64,000 nucleotides of DNA from Holtiella tumoricola (GCF_027857615.1 NZ_JAQIFT010000062.1:62001-126000), one strand, 5' to 3'; positions 45,961 through 54,995 are shown, counted from the first letter of the stretch. The notes: generated from the letters alone by a model not told the origin. Translations and numbers: made by a program.

Positions 45961-46794
45961 GTGGAAATCAAGCCTTTATCTGAAATTGAACGTAGTATTC
46001 AAAAAAACTATAGAAAATATATATGGTCTCCTTTTATCAAAGCAATTAAGGACTATAAACTTATTGAAGAAGGAGATGTGATTGCAGTAGCTATTTCAGG
46101 TGGTAAAGATAGTCTCTTATTGGCGAAGCTTTTTCAAATGCTCAGTCGTCATACAGATACTCCCTTTACCCCTGTTTTTATTTCTATGGATCCAGGTTTT
46201 AACGAAGAGAACAAAACAAATCTTATTGCTAACTGCAAACATTTAGATATTCCTGTACATTTCTATGACTCAGATATCTTTGAAGTAGTTGAACGTATCT
46301 CTTCTGAATACCCTTGCTATATGTGTGCACGCATGCGTCGTGGCTTCTTATATGCAAGAGCTAAAGAATTAGGTTGTAATAAGTTAGCATTAGGCCATCA
46401 CTTTGATGACGTTATAGAAACAACTCTTCTGAATGTACTCTATGCTGGTAACTTTAAAACTATGCTTCCTAAATTACACTCAACCAACTCCCCAGAATTA
46501 GAGCTTATACGACCTCTCTACTACGTCCATGAAGAGTCTATCAAAAGCTTTATCCGCGCCAATGGTATCAAAGCTATGAATTGTGGATGTGCTGTTGCTG
46601 CCGGCGAAACTTCTAGCAAACGTGCAGAGATTAAAGACCTTATTGCTACATTAAAAAAGACTCATCCACAAGTGGACAAGTCTATTTTTAAATCTGCTGA
46701 AAACGTTAATATGAATGCCATCCTCGGATATCAAAAAGATGGCATTGATTATGACTTTATGGACTTTTATGACGGGAAACCTGTAGAAGAGTAA
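45961..46794 (+). CDS. TtcA-family tRNA 2-thiolation enzyme
   Basis: Likely GTG start at 45961 (GAGGTG 5 nt upstream). The in-frame ATG at 45937 falls right after the -10 TATAAT (about 45921-45926) and lacks an RBS. About 277 residues. PP-loop AVAISGGKDSLLL, CYMCARMRR and NCGCAVA supply Cys pairs that can hold a 4Fe-4S cluster, and LGHHFDDVIETTLLN is conserved. Relatives 2-thiolate C32 of tRNA. The hairpin terminator overlaps its stop codon. Confidence 0.85.
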   Translation: MEIKPLSEIERSIQKNYRKYIWSPFIKAIKDYKLIEEGDVIAVAISGGKDSLLLAKLFQMLSRHTDTPFTPVFISMDPGFNEENKTNLIANCKHLDIPVHFYDSDIFEVVERISSEYPCYMCARMRRGFLYARAKELGCNKLALGHHFDDVIETTLLNVLYAGNFKTMLPKLHSTNSPELELIRPLYYVHEESIKSFIRANGIKAMNCGCAVAAGETSSKRAEIKDLIATLKKTHPQVDKSIFKSAENVNMNAILGYQKDGIDYDFMDFYDGKPVEE

Positions 46795-47330
46795 TTTCTA
46801 CAGGTTTCTTTTTTCATTCCATAAATAATAATGATCATAAGCCCCGCTATAAGGAATAAGTCTCCTATACTTAAGATAAATCCTCTATTCATAATTCGAA
46901 TAGGCAAAATATCTGCTAGTATTTTAAAATGCATCTGGTCATGCATCACAAGATACATGCCTTGTAAAGTTGCCCCTTCTGGAATACCTAATCGTTCCAT
47001 TGCCCATGTCCCTACTGGCATAATGCCATTATTAGAGAAAATAACTAGAGCATTTAACAATGTCCCTATCCCAATAAGTTTAATAGAGCCTTTTTCCCAG
47101 TTTTTAGCAATCATTACTCCTAGTAAAATATAAGTGAAAAGGTGCAAGCTCCACGAAACATTCCCTAACTCAATCATATTTTGATTTAAAAGTATCTTTG
47201 CTATCCATTCTACAATGAAACTAGCAAAGATAAAGGCAATCCCTTTTATTTGTACAAATCTCAAGTTACTCAGTTGTCCTTTACATAAATAGCCTATAAT
47301 TATTGCACCAACTATTGATAGAACAAACAT
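46767..47330 (-). CDS. DUF5317-like membrane protein
   Basis: 187 residues, five hydrophobic helices. NALVIFSNNGIMPVGTWAMERLG is the conserved core. Role unknown. Its 3' end overlaps the ttcA-like gene by 28 bp on the opposite strand. 3 bp downstream of the HD-GYP gene, so probably co-transcribed with it. Confidence 0.75.
   Translation of the reverse strand: MFVLSIVGAIIIGYLCKGQLSNLRFVQIKGIAFIFASFIVEWIAKILLNQNMIELGNVSWSLHLFTYILLGVMIAKNWEKGSIKLIGIGTLLNALVIFSNNGIMPVGTWAMERLGIPEGATLQGMYLVMHDQMHFKILADILPIRIMNRGFILSIGDLFLIAGLMIIIIYGMKKETCRNYSSTGFPS
46777..46814 (+). terminator. Terminator embedded in two coding ends
   Basis: AAACCTGTAGAA gagtaa TTTCTACAGGTTT then TTTTTT. The loop contains the ttcA-like stop codon TAA (46792-46794), and the stem lies in the 3' end of the opposing gene. 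Confidence 0.85.
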
Positions 47331-47333
47331 ATT

Positions 47334-48632
47334 TTACTCCCAAATTTTCTGTATTTCCGCATTGGATTGTAATAAATCAAGGTAAGCATCCACAACATGT
47401 GGATGGAACTGTGTACCTCTCCCTTTTCTTATTTCACTTTCTATAACATCAGCTGGTAAGCCTTTACGATAAGGTCTGTCACTCGCCATAGCATCTATAG
47501 CATCTGCAAGTTGGATGATATAAACATCTACACTTAATTCATCACCCTTTTTACCGTCTGGATAACCTTTACCATCATAACGTTCATGATGATTTCTAAT
47601 AATACTTCTTGTATATTTTAGATTGGATACATCTTTAATAATTCCTTCTCCAATCTCTGGATGACTTTTTATAGTAGCAAACTCTTCATCAGTTAGCTTA
47701 CCTGGTTTATGTAGAATATTATCACTAATTCCTATCTTTCCTATATCATGCAACATAGCAGCAATACGAAGCTTTTCTATTTGTCCATTCCTATAACCTA
47801 GCTTCTTCGCAATAAGAGAAGCCACTTCAGCTACTCTTTTTGAATGTCCATTAGTATAGCAATCTCTTGCCTCTACAGCATTCATCAATGTTTCTACCGT
47901 TTGAACATATTGCTCTTTTGCCTCTGCATAGTATGTAAATGTATACTTAATTAACAACACAGGGAACAACGGAATAATAATCCCCCAATAACTATAGTGC
48001 TCATAAAGAACTGCAAACATCCAGCCAAAAGGAATCATAATTAAGTAACTAATCATTCCCAAGAAAAATTCATTCTTAAAGTATTTAAAAATAGTTTCTT
48101 TTGAATAAACACCTTGAAGTATTGCAAGTAGCATTGCAAGTAGTCCTTTATTAACTAAAAAGTAACTCATTGAAAATATAAGAATTCCTATGAATTGATT
48201 TTCTATCCCTATATTTATAATAGCACTTCTATATAATATATGGCTTATTATAAAGCTAATAGTAAACATGCTACAATTAAAGGCAGTTCCATATAACGGA
48301 GTATTACAAACATGTTTATATGTATTTTCATCTACCTTCAGTACACGTATAAGAAATCCACCTAGTAAACAGATTAGGCTTGGTAACGCTCCTAATGTTA
48401 AATATGTTGCCAATGTTAATGCAAATGTTGTACTAAATGACATCTTTCTAAAGCATAAAGTTATACTTTCACTTAAACCAATTGCAAATATAAAAAATAT
48501 AATTTCTCTTACTTGTTGACTTTTCATTTCAAAATGTCCATACATACTGCTATATATGATTAAGCCAATTGCAATTGCATAAATACTTAAAAAGAAGGTT
48601 TTTTGTTTTAATGTCAAACGATTTATTTCCAT
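47334..48632 (-). CDS. HD-GYP c-di-GMP phosphodiesterase, membrane
   Basis: 432 residues: about six to seven membrane helices (1-230), then an HD-GYP domain with HSKRVAEVA, LHDIGKIGI, KSHPEIGEGI and HHERYDGKGYPDGKKGDE (GYP intact). It hydrolyses c-di-GMP. It follows a 30-residue peptide gene and a structured leader. Confidence 0.93.
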   Translation of the reverse strand: MEINRLTLKQKTFFLSIYAIAIGLIIYSSMYGHFEMKSQQVREIIFFIFAIGLSESITLCFRKMSFSTTFALTLATYLTLGALPSLICLLGGFLIRVLKVDENTYKHVCNTPLYGTAFNCSMFTISFIISHILYRSAIINIGIENQFIGILIFSMSYFLVNKGLLAMLLAILQGVYSKETIFKYFKNEFFLGMISYLIMIPFGWMFAVLYEHYSYWGIIIPLFPVLLIKYTFTYYAEAKEQYVQTVETLMNAVEARDCYTNGHSKRVAEVASLIAKKLGYRNGQIEKLRIAAMLHDIGKIGISDNILHKPGKLTDEEFATIKSHPEIGEGIIKDVSNLKYTRSIIRNHHERYDGKGYPDGKKGDELSVDVYIIQLADAIDAMASDRPYRKGLPADVIESEIRKGRGTQFHPHVVDAYLDLLQSNAEIQKIWE

Positions 48633-48683
48633 CTCCCCCTAATCTATATATAAAAGCCAATTATAAATAAAATTAATACAATC

Positions 48684-48776
48684 TTAGAATATGTAACTAA
48701 TTTCTGCACCAGCTGCGATTGCAAGTGCTAATAAAGCAAATGCTACTGGTAATAATTTTACGAATGTATTTTTCAT
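48684..48776 (-). CDS. 30-residue hydrophobic peptide
   Basis: Unlisted-size small ORF: MKNTFVKLLPVAFALLALAI followed by AAGAEISYIF. Basic start, hydrophobic core, tail after the AAGA. RBS AGAGGAG 9 nt upstream, part of a hairpin. It lies between a hypothetical gene and the HD-GYP gene. Could be a secreted signal peptide precursor or a small membrane peptide. Lacks Cys, so not a standard AgrD. Confidence 0.6.
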   Translation of the reverse strand: MKNTFVKLLPVAFALLALAIAAGAEISYIF

Positions 48777-48785
48777 TGTTTCATT

Positions 48786-48849
48786 CTCCTCTCACGTGAA
48801 TTAACAGACGCCCGCTATTGGTCTGTCATAATTCCGCTCCGCTTAGAGG
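48786..48849 (-). promoter_or_regulatory. Structured leader masking an RBS
   Basis: On the minus strand GAATTA-tg-ACAGAC pairs with GTCTGT-TAATTC (12 bp with a 2-nt bulge, 11-nt loop), closed below a 10/5-nt internal loop by CCTCT (48849-48845) pairing with AGAGG (48792-48788). The latter is the Shine-Dalgarno of the 30-aa peptide. A promoter (TTAACT, 17 bp, TATAAA, 48885-48857) starts the leader near 48850. Confidence 0.6.
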
Positions 48850-48876
48850 TTATGTATTTATAATTGGCTCCTATAC

Positions 48877-49488
48877 CTAAGTTAAAATTCTACGGTTAAT
48901 CGCATCTAATGTTGCTTTTACAACCGCTTCATAGCTATCATCTTTAATAATAGCCGTTCCAATCAATGTATCATCTTGCTTATTACCAATCATCTGAATA
49001 ACGATACAGACAAACTCTATCCCTTTACTCTGATGTAATTGAACATCAATGATGTCCAAAAAGTATTTGCCTTGAACCGCTTTCTCTATACATCCAACGG
49101 CTCCTTTAGCAATGGTAATATATCTATTTAATGGTGTCCTTATACCCCTTTCGGTATGTGTAAAGACTTGTCCGTTATGGCTAAGTTGCACGTCGCATTC
49201 TATATAAGGGTCATCCATCTTCACATTAATCCCCTCATATTTAATACGCATGATCGTCTGAACTTCTTCTAATTCAAGCTGTGCCACGCTTATTATTCTG
49301 TGATCTACCTGGTAGTCAAACATGGCTAACAAAACTGCCTCCACATCTCTAACAATTTGTTTAGGAGACTTTATTCCATTTATTACGATGTGTATTGCTT
49401 CAATATGTTCAATGTCACCCTTAATCTTGACATATTTTACACCACTTATCTTTTTTATACTGTCACTCCATAACTCTATGGTATCCAT
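48877..49488 (-). CDS. Hypothetical protein upstream of peptide/HD-GYP
   Basis: 203 residues, soluble alpha/beta pattern. It contains KSPKQIVRDVEAVLLAMFDYQVDHRIISVAQL, then two further beta-rich halves (DPYIECDVQLSH, IGTAIIKDDSYEAVVKATLDAINR). No family named with confidence. Co-oriented with the peptide and HD-GYP genes, though these have their own promoter. RBS GGGGGAG. Confidence 0.7.
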   Translation of the reverse strand: MDTIELWSDSIKKISGVKYVKIKGDIEHIEAIHIVINGIKSPKQIVRDVEAVLLAMFDYQVDHRIISVAQLELEEVQTIMRIKYEGINVKMDDPYIECDVQLSHNGQVFTHTERGIRTPLNRYITIAKGAVGCIEKAVQGKYFLDIIDVQLHQSKGIEFVCIVIQMIGNKQDDTLIGTAIIKDDSYEAVVKATLDAINRRILT

Positions 49489-49623
49489 CCAAATCTCCCC
49501 CTATATGTTAGCATAAGTCTATAATATAACATTTTTATCACTTTTAAAATATTTTTGTTTCTTTTATATTTTTATTTAACACCATTTATTTCATTTTGTG
49601 TCTCTCTATAAAAAAACTAAAAA

Positions 49624-49668
49624 GAACCTATTTAAAATGCTACAGATACATGCTCTTTAAATAGGTTC
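49624..49668 (-). terminator. Terminator of GNAT-membrane fusion gene
   Basis: GAACCTATTTAAA / TTTAAATAGGTTC perfect 13-bp stem with flanking T-runs. Confidence 0.85.
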
Positions 49669-49684
49669 AAAATCTTAATAACTA

Positions 49685-50716
49685 CTATGAAAACATTAAT
49701 AACAAAATAGATAGCACCGTTAATACACCATACCATCCTTTATTCCAAAGATAAACGCGTCTTCCTCCAAAGGATTCAAATGGATAGAAAATAAGTATAC
49801 GAAAAATCAGAAATACACCACCTATTTGAGCCATATACCTAAAGTACAAAGGTTCTAACAAAAGAGCTATAAATGTTACTCCTAATACAAATAACCATTC
49901 CCATAGTGCACTTATTCCCATATCTTTTTTGAAGGCCTGGGTATTCTCATATTTTTCGGGATACCAACTACCTATCATAGGAAAAGCACCACTGAGATTA
50001 ATAAACGCAGCAAGGGCTGCACCTCCACTATTCATCCTAAAATACCATTGTCTTTTAGAGAACAAAGTACCTATATAGCTAAACAATACGCCTCCTATTA
50101 GAAGAACCATATAGGCACTTATAAATAATCCAAAGTTTGATCTTCCCATAAATAAGGTGGGTAGTATTAATAAAAAATTCACAAGAAGATATAAGCCAAT
50201 TTGACTACCTGTCTTACACACTTTAGATTGTACACTTTGCTCTTTGACTGCAAGATAAAACTCCATTCCATTAGCTATAAAAAATGGCGTTGTAAAATAA
50301 GTTTTTAACATGGTTCCAAGACCTAACTGATGTATGCCTTCTTTTATACTTGTTTGACTAAAACCATTATTCAAAAACAATTTCCAAGATCCAACATTAT
50401 CATCTTTTACAAGAGCACAAAGCGCATCACACCCTTGCTCCCATAAATATTTCGTTGTCTCTGCATACAACTTATTACCTATCCCCAGACCTTGGTAATC
50501 CGAGTCAATAAAAGCCCCATCGTAGTATCCTATCTTTTTTCTATCACTTACTATGTATTTAATAATAATGCCCCCAACAATCTTATCATCCAATAAAGCG
50601 ATCATCGCTTCCTTTGGTTTAGTCACAAATAAACTTTCAACTATACCAAAAGCCCTCTGCCCTACCTTCTTGACAGCAGAAGCCTCACTAGGCTCCATCT
50701 TCCTTACAACGATCAT
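49685..50716 (-). CDS. GNAT acetyltransferase fused to membrane domain
   Basis: 343 residues. Residues 1-~140 are GNAT (MIALLDDKIVGGIIIKY, GAFIDSDYQGLGIGNKLYAE, VGSWKLFLNNGFSQ). Residues about 170-343 hold five to six hydrophobic helices. The fusion suggests acetylation of a membrane or envelope substrate. Followed by a strong terminator. RBS AGGGGAGA. Confidence 0.85.
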   Translation of the reverse strand: MIVVRKMEPSEASAVKKVGQRAFGIVESLFVTKPKEAMIALLDDKIVGGIIIKYIVSDRKKIGYYDGAFIDSDYQGLGIGNKLYAETTKYLWEQGCDALCALVKDDNVGSWKLFLNNGFSQTSIKEGIHQLGLGTMLKTYFTTPFFIANGMEFYLAVKEQSVQSKVCKTGSQIGLYLLVNFLLILPTLFMGRSNFGLFISAYMVLLIGGVLFSYIGTLFSKRQWYFRMNSGGAALAAFINLSGAFPMIGSWYPEKYENTQAFKKDMGISALWEWLFVLGVTFIALLLEPLYFRYMAQIGGVFLIFRILIFYPFESFGGRRVYLWNKGWYGVLTVLSILLLMFS

Positions 50717-50825
50717 ATTATCTCCCCTAACAATACTTTTATTTTCATCCTCATTAGTATATTTTATGAAGTAAAAACTTTTAGTATATGATGTAGTCTA
50801 GCTAGCCCTCTACCGGTGGGGCTAT

Positions 50826-51052
50826 GATGTGATAGGCTGTAAGGCAAGTTATTGTATGGAAACTTTCTACGCAAACTTTTTAGAGAGGCTTAGTAAATGC
50901 AATCAAACTGGTTTTAGGGAAATGTTTGAAGAAAAGTGAACTTCTTTTCTGAGTTTTGACCGCTAGTTTGATGAAATGAGCTTAGTCTGTCTTAAAAGTT
51001 GAGGACTAGAAGTTGGAATACAATAAGCTTACCTACATGCCCTCACTCCATC
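50826..51052. repeat. Hairpin element copy B (227 bp)
   Basis: Imperfect inverted ends (TGTAAGGCAAG.TTATTGTAT near 50838 against ATACAATAAGCTTACCTACA near 51018), a second inner pair ATCAAACT/AGTTTGAT, and an AGAAAAG/CTTTTCT hairpin where copy A has AACGC/GCGTT. It reaches into the stop codon (51051-51053) of the alcohol dehydrogenase gene. Core words are shared with copy A. A TAGCCC/GGGGCTA hairpin flanks it (50802-50824). Nothing else is seen in 50717-51050. Confidence 0.7.
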
Positions 51053-52148
51053 AAATATTTAAACTTGCTTTATAAATATGATAAATCTCCTCATACCCTA
51101 TTTCTTCAGGGTGATTTTGAAGTTTTGCTTGATTTGCACTCATTTCTTGTGCGTATTGTTGTAGTTCTTCATCTGTTACTTTGATATCTGTCAGACAAAG
51201 GGCTGTTAAAATCTTTTCCAGTTCATCATGATTTTTTACACCAATGAGCTTATGAAGTCTTTGAACTTTTGCTTGGTCTTTAAAGCATCTTAAATAATGT
51301 ACATAAAGTACACCATTTGCTAAGCCATGTGGCACACCTTTGTGATAAGTAAGTGCATAACCCATACCATGTGGTAAACTTGTGCCTGTTTGAGCTATAG
51401 CCATACCACCTAGCATAGAAGCTAACATCAAGTCTTTGCGACACTCGTAAGTAAAGAATCCACCTAAGAGGTTATCAACACAGTTCCCCCAGTACTCTAA
51501 ACCTCTTTCAACTAAAGCTTCACTAATCTCATTGCTTTTTACATTCAAGTAGCTCTCTACTAAGTGGCTTAATGCATCAACTGCAGTATGCACAGTAATA
51601 TTCTTTGGCATATCTAACATATATTTTGCATCTAAGTACGCAATCCTTGGAAATACAGTATGTCCAATGTTTTTCTTTGTTTGTGCCTTATGATCTGTAA
51701 GGATAGAGTATTGTGTCACTTCTGTTCCTGTACCTGCTGTTGTTGGCACAGCTACTACTGGTGATGCCTCTAAGCTTTTACCACCAATAAGTGTATCACC
51801 TGTTAAATCAGTATTTTTAAGTAGTACAGCTATCGCTTTTGCTGCATCAATAGGGGATCCTCCACCTATTCCAATAACAAAGTCTGCACCTTCTTTTAAT
51901 CCAAAATTTCTTGCTTTTTCTACTGTTTCTAAAGAAGGATTTTCTTCTATTTGATCAAAAAGAACAAAGGGAATATTCTCTTTTCTTAACGCATCTTCAA
52001 CATCTTTTCCTGATCCGTTTAATTTAGCTGAACGTTTCCCTGTTACAATAAGTGCTTTACTTCCTAAACCTTTTAATAAGTGGCTATTAGCATCTATACA
52101 ATTTTCACCTATTATTACTTTCGTTGGCATAAAAAAAGAACTCATCAT
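51051..52148 (-). CDS. Iron-containing alcohol dehydrogenase
   Basis: 365 residues, type III ADH. NAD-binding GGGSPIDAAKAIAV and GTGTEVTQYSILTD; iron ligands in LSHLVES, LPHGMGYALTYHKGVPHG. Could serve as lactaldehyde/propanediol or general aldehyde reductase; not adjacent to fuc genes. Confidence 0.93.
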   Translation of the reverse strand: MMSSFFMPTKVIIGENCIDANSHLLKGLGSKALIVTGKRSAKLNGSGKDVEDALRKENIPFVLFDQIEENPSLETVEKARNFGLKEGADFVIGIGGGSPIDAAKAIAVLLKNTDLTGDTLIGGKSLEASPVVAVPTTAGTGTEVTQYSILTDHKAQTKKNIGHTVFPRIAYLDAKYMLDMPKNITVHTAVDALSHLVESYLNVKSNEISEALVERGLEYWGNCVDNLLGGFFTYECRKDLMLASMLGGMAIAQTGTSLPHGMGYALTYHKGVPHGLANGVLYVHYLRCFKDQAKVQRLHKLIGVKNHDELEKILTALCLTDIKVTDEELQQYAQEMSANQAKLQNHPEEIGYEEIYHIYKASLNI

Positions 52149-52168
52149 CTTCCATTCCCTCTTTTCTT

Positions 52169-52537
52169 TTAATATAATCTGATCCCTACTAGTGCACAGC
52201 CTTCTAGGACAATCACTCCATTTTCTTTTAAATAGGAAATAATCTTTTCACTCCCTGCACCTGGTTGAATCAGCACGTGCTTAATTCCTAATGTTACAAT
52301 TTCCTTAATATAATCTAGACCATCTATAGGATTAATACATAAATCTACGATGTCTATATCACCTTTTATATCTTTTAAGCTTTTATAAGTGAAACCTGTT
52401 CCTGTAGGATGTACACCATATACTTTATATCCTTTTTCTTTCAATTCATTTCTGATTTGATTAGCATATTTAAGTGGATTATCTACATCCCCTACTACAG
52501 CCCAGCTTTTTAGCTTCATAAAGTCTCTTAAATGCAT
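52169..52537 (-). CDS. CoA-binding domain protein
   Basis: 122 residues, single Rossmann CoA-binding domain (WAVVGDVDNPLKYANQI, GYKVYGVHPTG, IDIVDLCINP, VLIQPGAGSEKI, VLEGCALVGIRL). Function in the family is unknown. 20 bp after the preceding gene's start region on the same strand, likely operonic with the ADH. Confidence 0.88.
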   Translation of the reverse strand: MHLRDFMKLKSWAVVGDVDNPLKYANQIRNELKEKGYKVYGVHPTGTGFTYKSLKDIKGDIDIVDLCINPIDGLDYIKEIVTLGIKHVLIQPGAGSEKIISYLKENGVIVLEGCALVGIRLY

Positions 52538-52564
52538 GGCCTACTCCTTCTGTCTGCTTTTTAC

Positions 52565-52831
52565 TTATTTGTATTTCATAACAAGACCTAATATGATGAT
52601 TTGCAAAACAAAAATGGCTGGCATTCCCCATTTAAAATACCAATGCTTTGTCTTGTGTCTGAAAGTCTCCATGCCTAATGTTGTCCCCAAACTTCCACCA
52701 ACTAATGCAACAAGGAAAAGTGTTTTCTCTGGAATGCGGTATTTTTTCTTAATTGCACGTTTTTTATCGCTATACATCATTCCAAATCCTATAAGATTAA
52801 TGACTAAAAAATAAATGAATAAGTATTCCAC
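52565..52831 (-). CDS. DUF1294 small membrane protein
   Basis: 88 residues, three to four helices, conserved DKKRAIKKKYRIPEKTLFLVAL and GGSLGTTLGMETFRHKTKHWYF. Unknown function. RBS AGGAGGAAA. Confidence 0.9.
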   Translation of the reverse strand: MEYLFIYFLVINLIGFGMMYSDKKRAIKKKYRIPEKTLFLVALVGGSLGTTLGMETFRHKTKHWYFKWGMPAIFVLQIIILGLVMKYK

Positions 52832-53001
52832 GTTTTCCTCCTAAAATTAATAGTGTTATTGTTATTGTAGTGAATTTTTCAACTTTAATCAATACTACTG
52901 GAAGATATATCCGTTTATATGCCTCAATCTTTATATTTTATGTTGTATAAGTATTAAAAAAATTGATATAATTATACTATAAATACAGGGGAGATTGAGC
53001 C

Positions 53002-53979
53002 ATGATCTTAGATACTATTATTCAATATAAAAACATTGTTATTCAATGCCATAACAACCCAGATGCTGATACCATTGCTTCAGGTTTTGCACTTTATTCT
53101 TATTTAAGAAGTATTGGCAAAACTGCTCGTCTCATCTATAGTGGAATCCAGATACAAAAGCCTAACCTCAAAATCATGATTAAGCAACTTGCTATTCCAC
53201 TAGAATTTGTTACTAAGCTAGAGCCCCCCGACTTATTAGTGACCGTAGATTGTCATTACAATAATAATAACCTTACACGTTTCAGCGCCCATGCTGTATG
53301 CATTATTGATCATCACATTATTCAAGGCACTGAATTTGAGCTTCAAGATATTAGGCCTTACCTTGGTAGCTGTGCAACTTTACTTTGGGATTTACTTACT
53401 CAAGCTAACTTTGATTTCAATGCTCACCCAAATGTTGCAACTGCTCTATACTACGGGCTTCTAACTGATACAAATTATTTATCTGAAACTCGTCATCCCC
53501 TTGACCGAGATATGGCAGATTCTATTTCATATGACTCAGCGCTTATTCACAACCTTAAACACTCTAATCTATCCTTTAATGACCTTGAAACTGCTGGTAA
53601 CGCTCTAATCAATTGTTCATTAGATACTATAGGGAAAGTTGCTATATTTGAATCAAGACCTTGTGATCCAAACATCTTAGGATTTATTAGTGACTTAGCC
53701 ATTCAAGTAGAAAATATCTCCCTATGCATTGTTTACTTTCAAAACGAAGAAGGTATTAAATTCTCTTTACGTAGTTGTACTAAAGAAGTCAAAGCCAATG
53801 AATTCGCCAATTACCTTACTAGTCATGTAGGTTCTGGTGGTGGTCACCTAGATAAAGCTGGTGGCTTCATTGACCAAGAAGCTTTTGTAAAAACTTATAG
53901 TACACTATCTCCTAATGCTTATTTTCATAATGTCATCAAAACTTACTTTCATAGTTTTGATATTATTCATACTGGATAA
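53002..53979 (+). CDS. DHH-family phosphoesterase (NrnA-like)
   Basis: 325 residues. DHH motifs: QCHNNPDADTIASG, TVDCHYNN, IIDHHIIQG, GLLTDTNYLSE; C-terminal DHHA1 GSGGGHLDKAGGF. Relatives degrade nano-RNA or c-di-AMP/pGpG products, which would suit a c-di-GMP-rich cell. The central DHH box reads DCH (53251), a usual variant in this family. RBS GGGGAG. Confidence 0.9.
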   Translation: MILDTIIQYKNIVIQCHNNPDADTIASGFALYSYLRSIGKTARLIYSGIQIQKPNLKIMIKQLAIPLEFVTKLEPPDLLVTVDCHYNNNNLTRFSAHAVCIIDHHIIQGTEFELQDIRPYLGSCATLLWDLLTQANFDFNAHPNVATALYYGLLTDTNYLSETRHPLDRDMADSISYDSALIHNLKHSNLSFNDLETAGNALINCSLDTIGKVAIFESRPCDPNILGFISDLAIQVENISLCIVYFQNEEGIKFSLRSCTKEVKANEFANYLTSHVGSGGGHLDKAGGFIDQEAFVKTYSTLSPNAYFHNVIKTYFHSFDIIHTG

Positions 53980-53993
53980 CACATAATTCAACT

Positions 53994-54029
53994 AAAAAAG
54001 GTATGCCTTTAAATGGCATACCCCTTTTT
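53994..54029. terminator. Terminator inside 3' end of opposing gene
   Basis: AAAAAAGGTATGCC TTTAAAT GGCATACCCCTTTTT. The right arm lies within the last codons and stop codon of the minus-strand gene at 54009. Confidence 0.85.
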
Positions 54030-54995
54030 ATATTCCTCAAATTCCTCTTGCGTTAAACTTTCTCTGAAGCTCTGTTTAATCTCTAAGAAATGTTCAATAT
54101 CATTTAGAAACTGATAAAGCATTGCTCGGTTCTCAAATTCTTCACGGGTCTTTGGCAAATCAGATTTTCTAAAGTCTTCTCTTAATTTTTCTAGTTGTAC
54201 TAAAAGGTCTTTCGCTGACTTTTCACCATGAACACTTTCTGCAACTTCCGCCGTAAAACGTGCAACAACATCAGCTTGAGCTGTTGTCATAAAGAACTTA
54301 GTAAAATGTTCTTTCATATAAGCCATCACTTGAAACTGTTGCTTACGCATATCAAAGTACTGGATAAAAGGTGGATGCTTACTAAATAAATAATTATTTG
54401 TATAACGATAAGCATTTGATTTGCCTTCCTCTATTTGTTGTCCTAGTAGCGCATAGAATCGATCATCTACCTGTGCACATTCTGACTTTAATGCACAAGC
54501 CATATTTTCAAAAATACTATACATCGTTTTCTCTAACTCGTGTCTACATTTCATAATCTCATTTTCTACACTTGGCATATATAAGTTGATAATCAGCGCA
54601 ACAATAACTCCAACTACAACCAGTGCCAGTTCATTCAAAAATAAGTTGAGCGTAATACCGCCTTCTCCTAAAAAATGAGTTACTAATACAGATGCTGGTA
54701 CAATCCCTTCAACCATATTACCTTTTGAAGCTATAGGGATAAAAATAATTAAGAAAACTCCAAAACTTAAAGCATAAAATCCCAGTCCATTAAAAACGAG
54801 TGTTGCAAGTAAAAGAGCAATCACCGTTGCAACTAACCTTTTGATTGCCATTTCTACCGATTGTTTCTTTGTACTTTGAATACTTAATATAGTAATAACA
54901 GAAGCTGCCGTTGCATACTTAAGTCCAAGTGCAGTGGCAATAAGAAGTGTAATGGTCGCTCCTATTCCTGTCTTCAAAGTACGTATTCCTATCAT
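54009..54995 (-). CDS. Aromatic acid exporter-like (FUSC/DUF939)
   Basis: 328 residues: four to five N-terminal membrane helices with TLKTGIGATITLLIATALGLKYATAASV and QSTKKQSVEMA, then a helical cytosolic domain. Half-size ArAE family. Its stop codon and last codons form an arm of the terminator at 53994. Confidence 0.88.
   Translation of the reverse strand: MIGIRTLKTGIGATITLLIATALGLKYATAASVITILSIQSTKKQSVEMAIKRLVATVIALLLATLVFNGLGFYALSFGVFLIIFIPIASKGNMVEGIVPASVLVTHFLGEGGITLNLFLNELALVVVGVIVALIINLYMPSVENEIMKCRHELEKTMYSIFENMACALKSECAQVDDRFYALLGQQIEEGKSNAYRYTNNYLFSKHPPFIQYFDMRKQQFQVMAYMKEHFTKFFMTTAQADVVARFTAEVAESVHGEKSAKDLLVQLEKLREDFRKSDLPKTREEFENRAMLYQFLNDIEHFLEIKQSFRESLTQEEFEEYKKGYAI

Noticed and set aside
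48786..48849. Known c-di-GMP riboswitch (GEMM)
   Set aside because: Consensus words of GEMM-I or c-di-GMP-II are not seen; only position suggests it.
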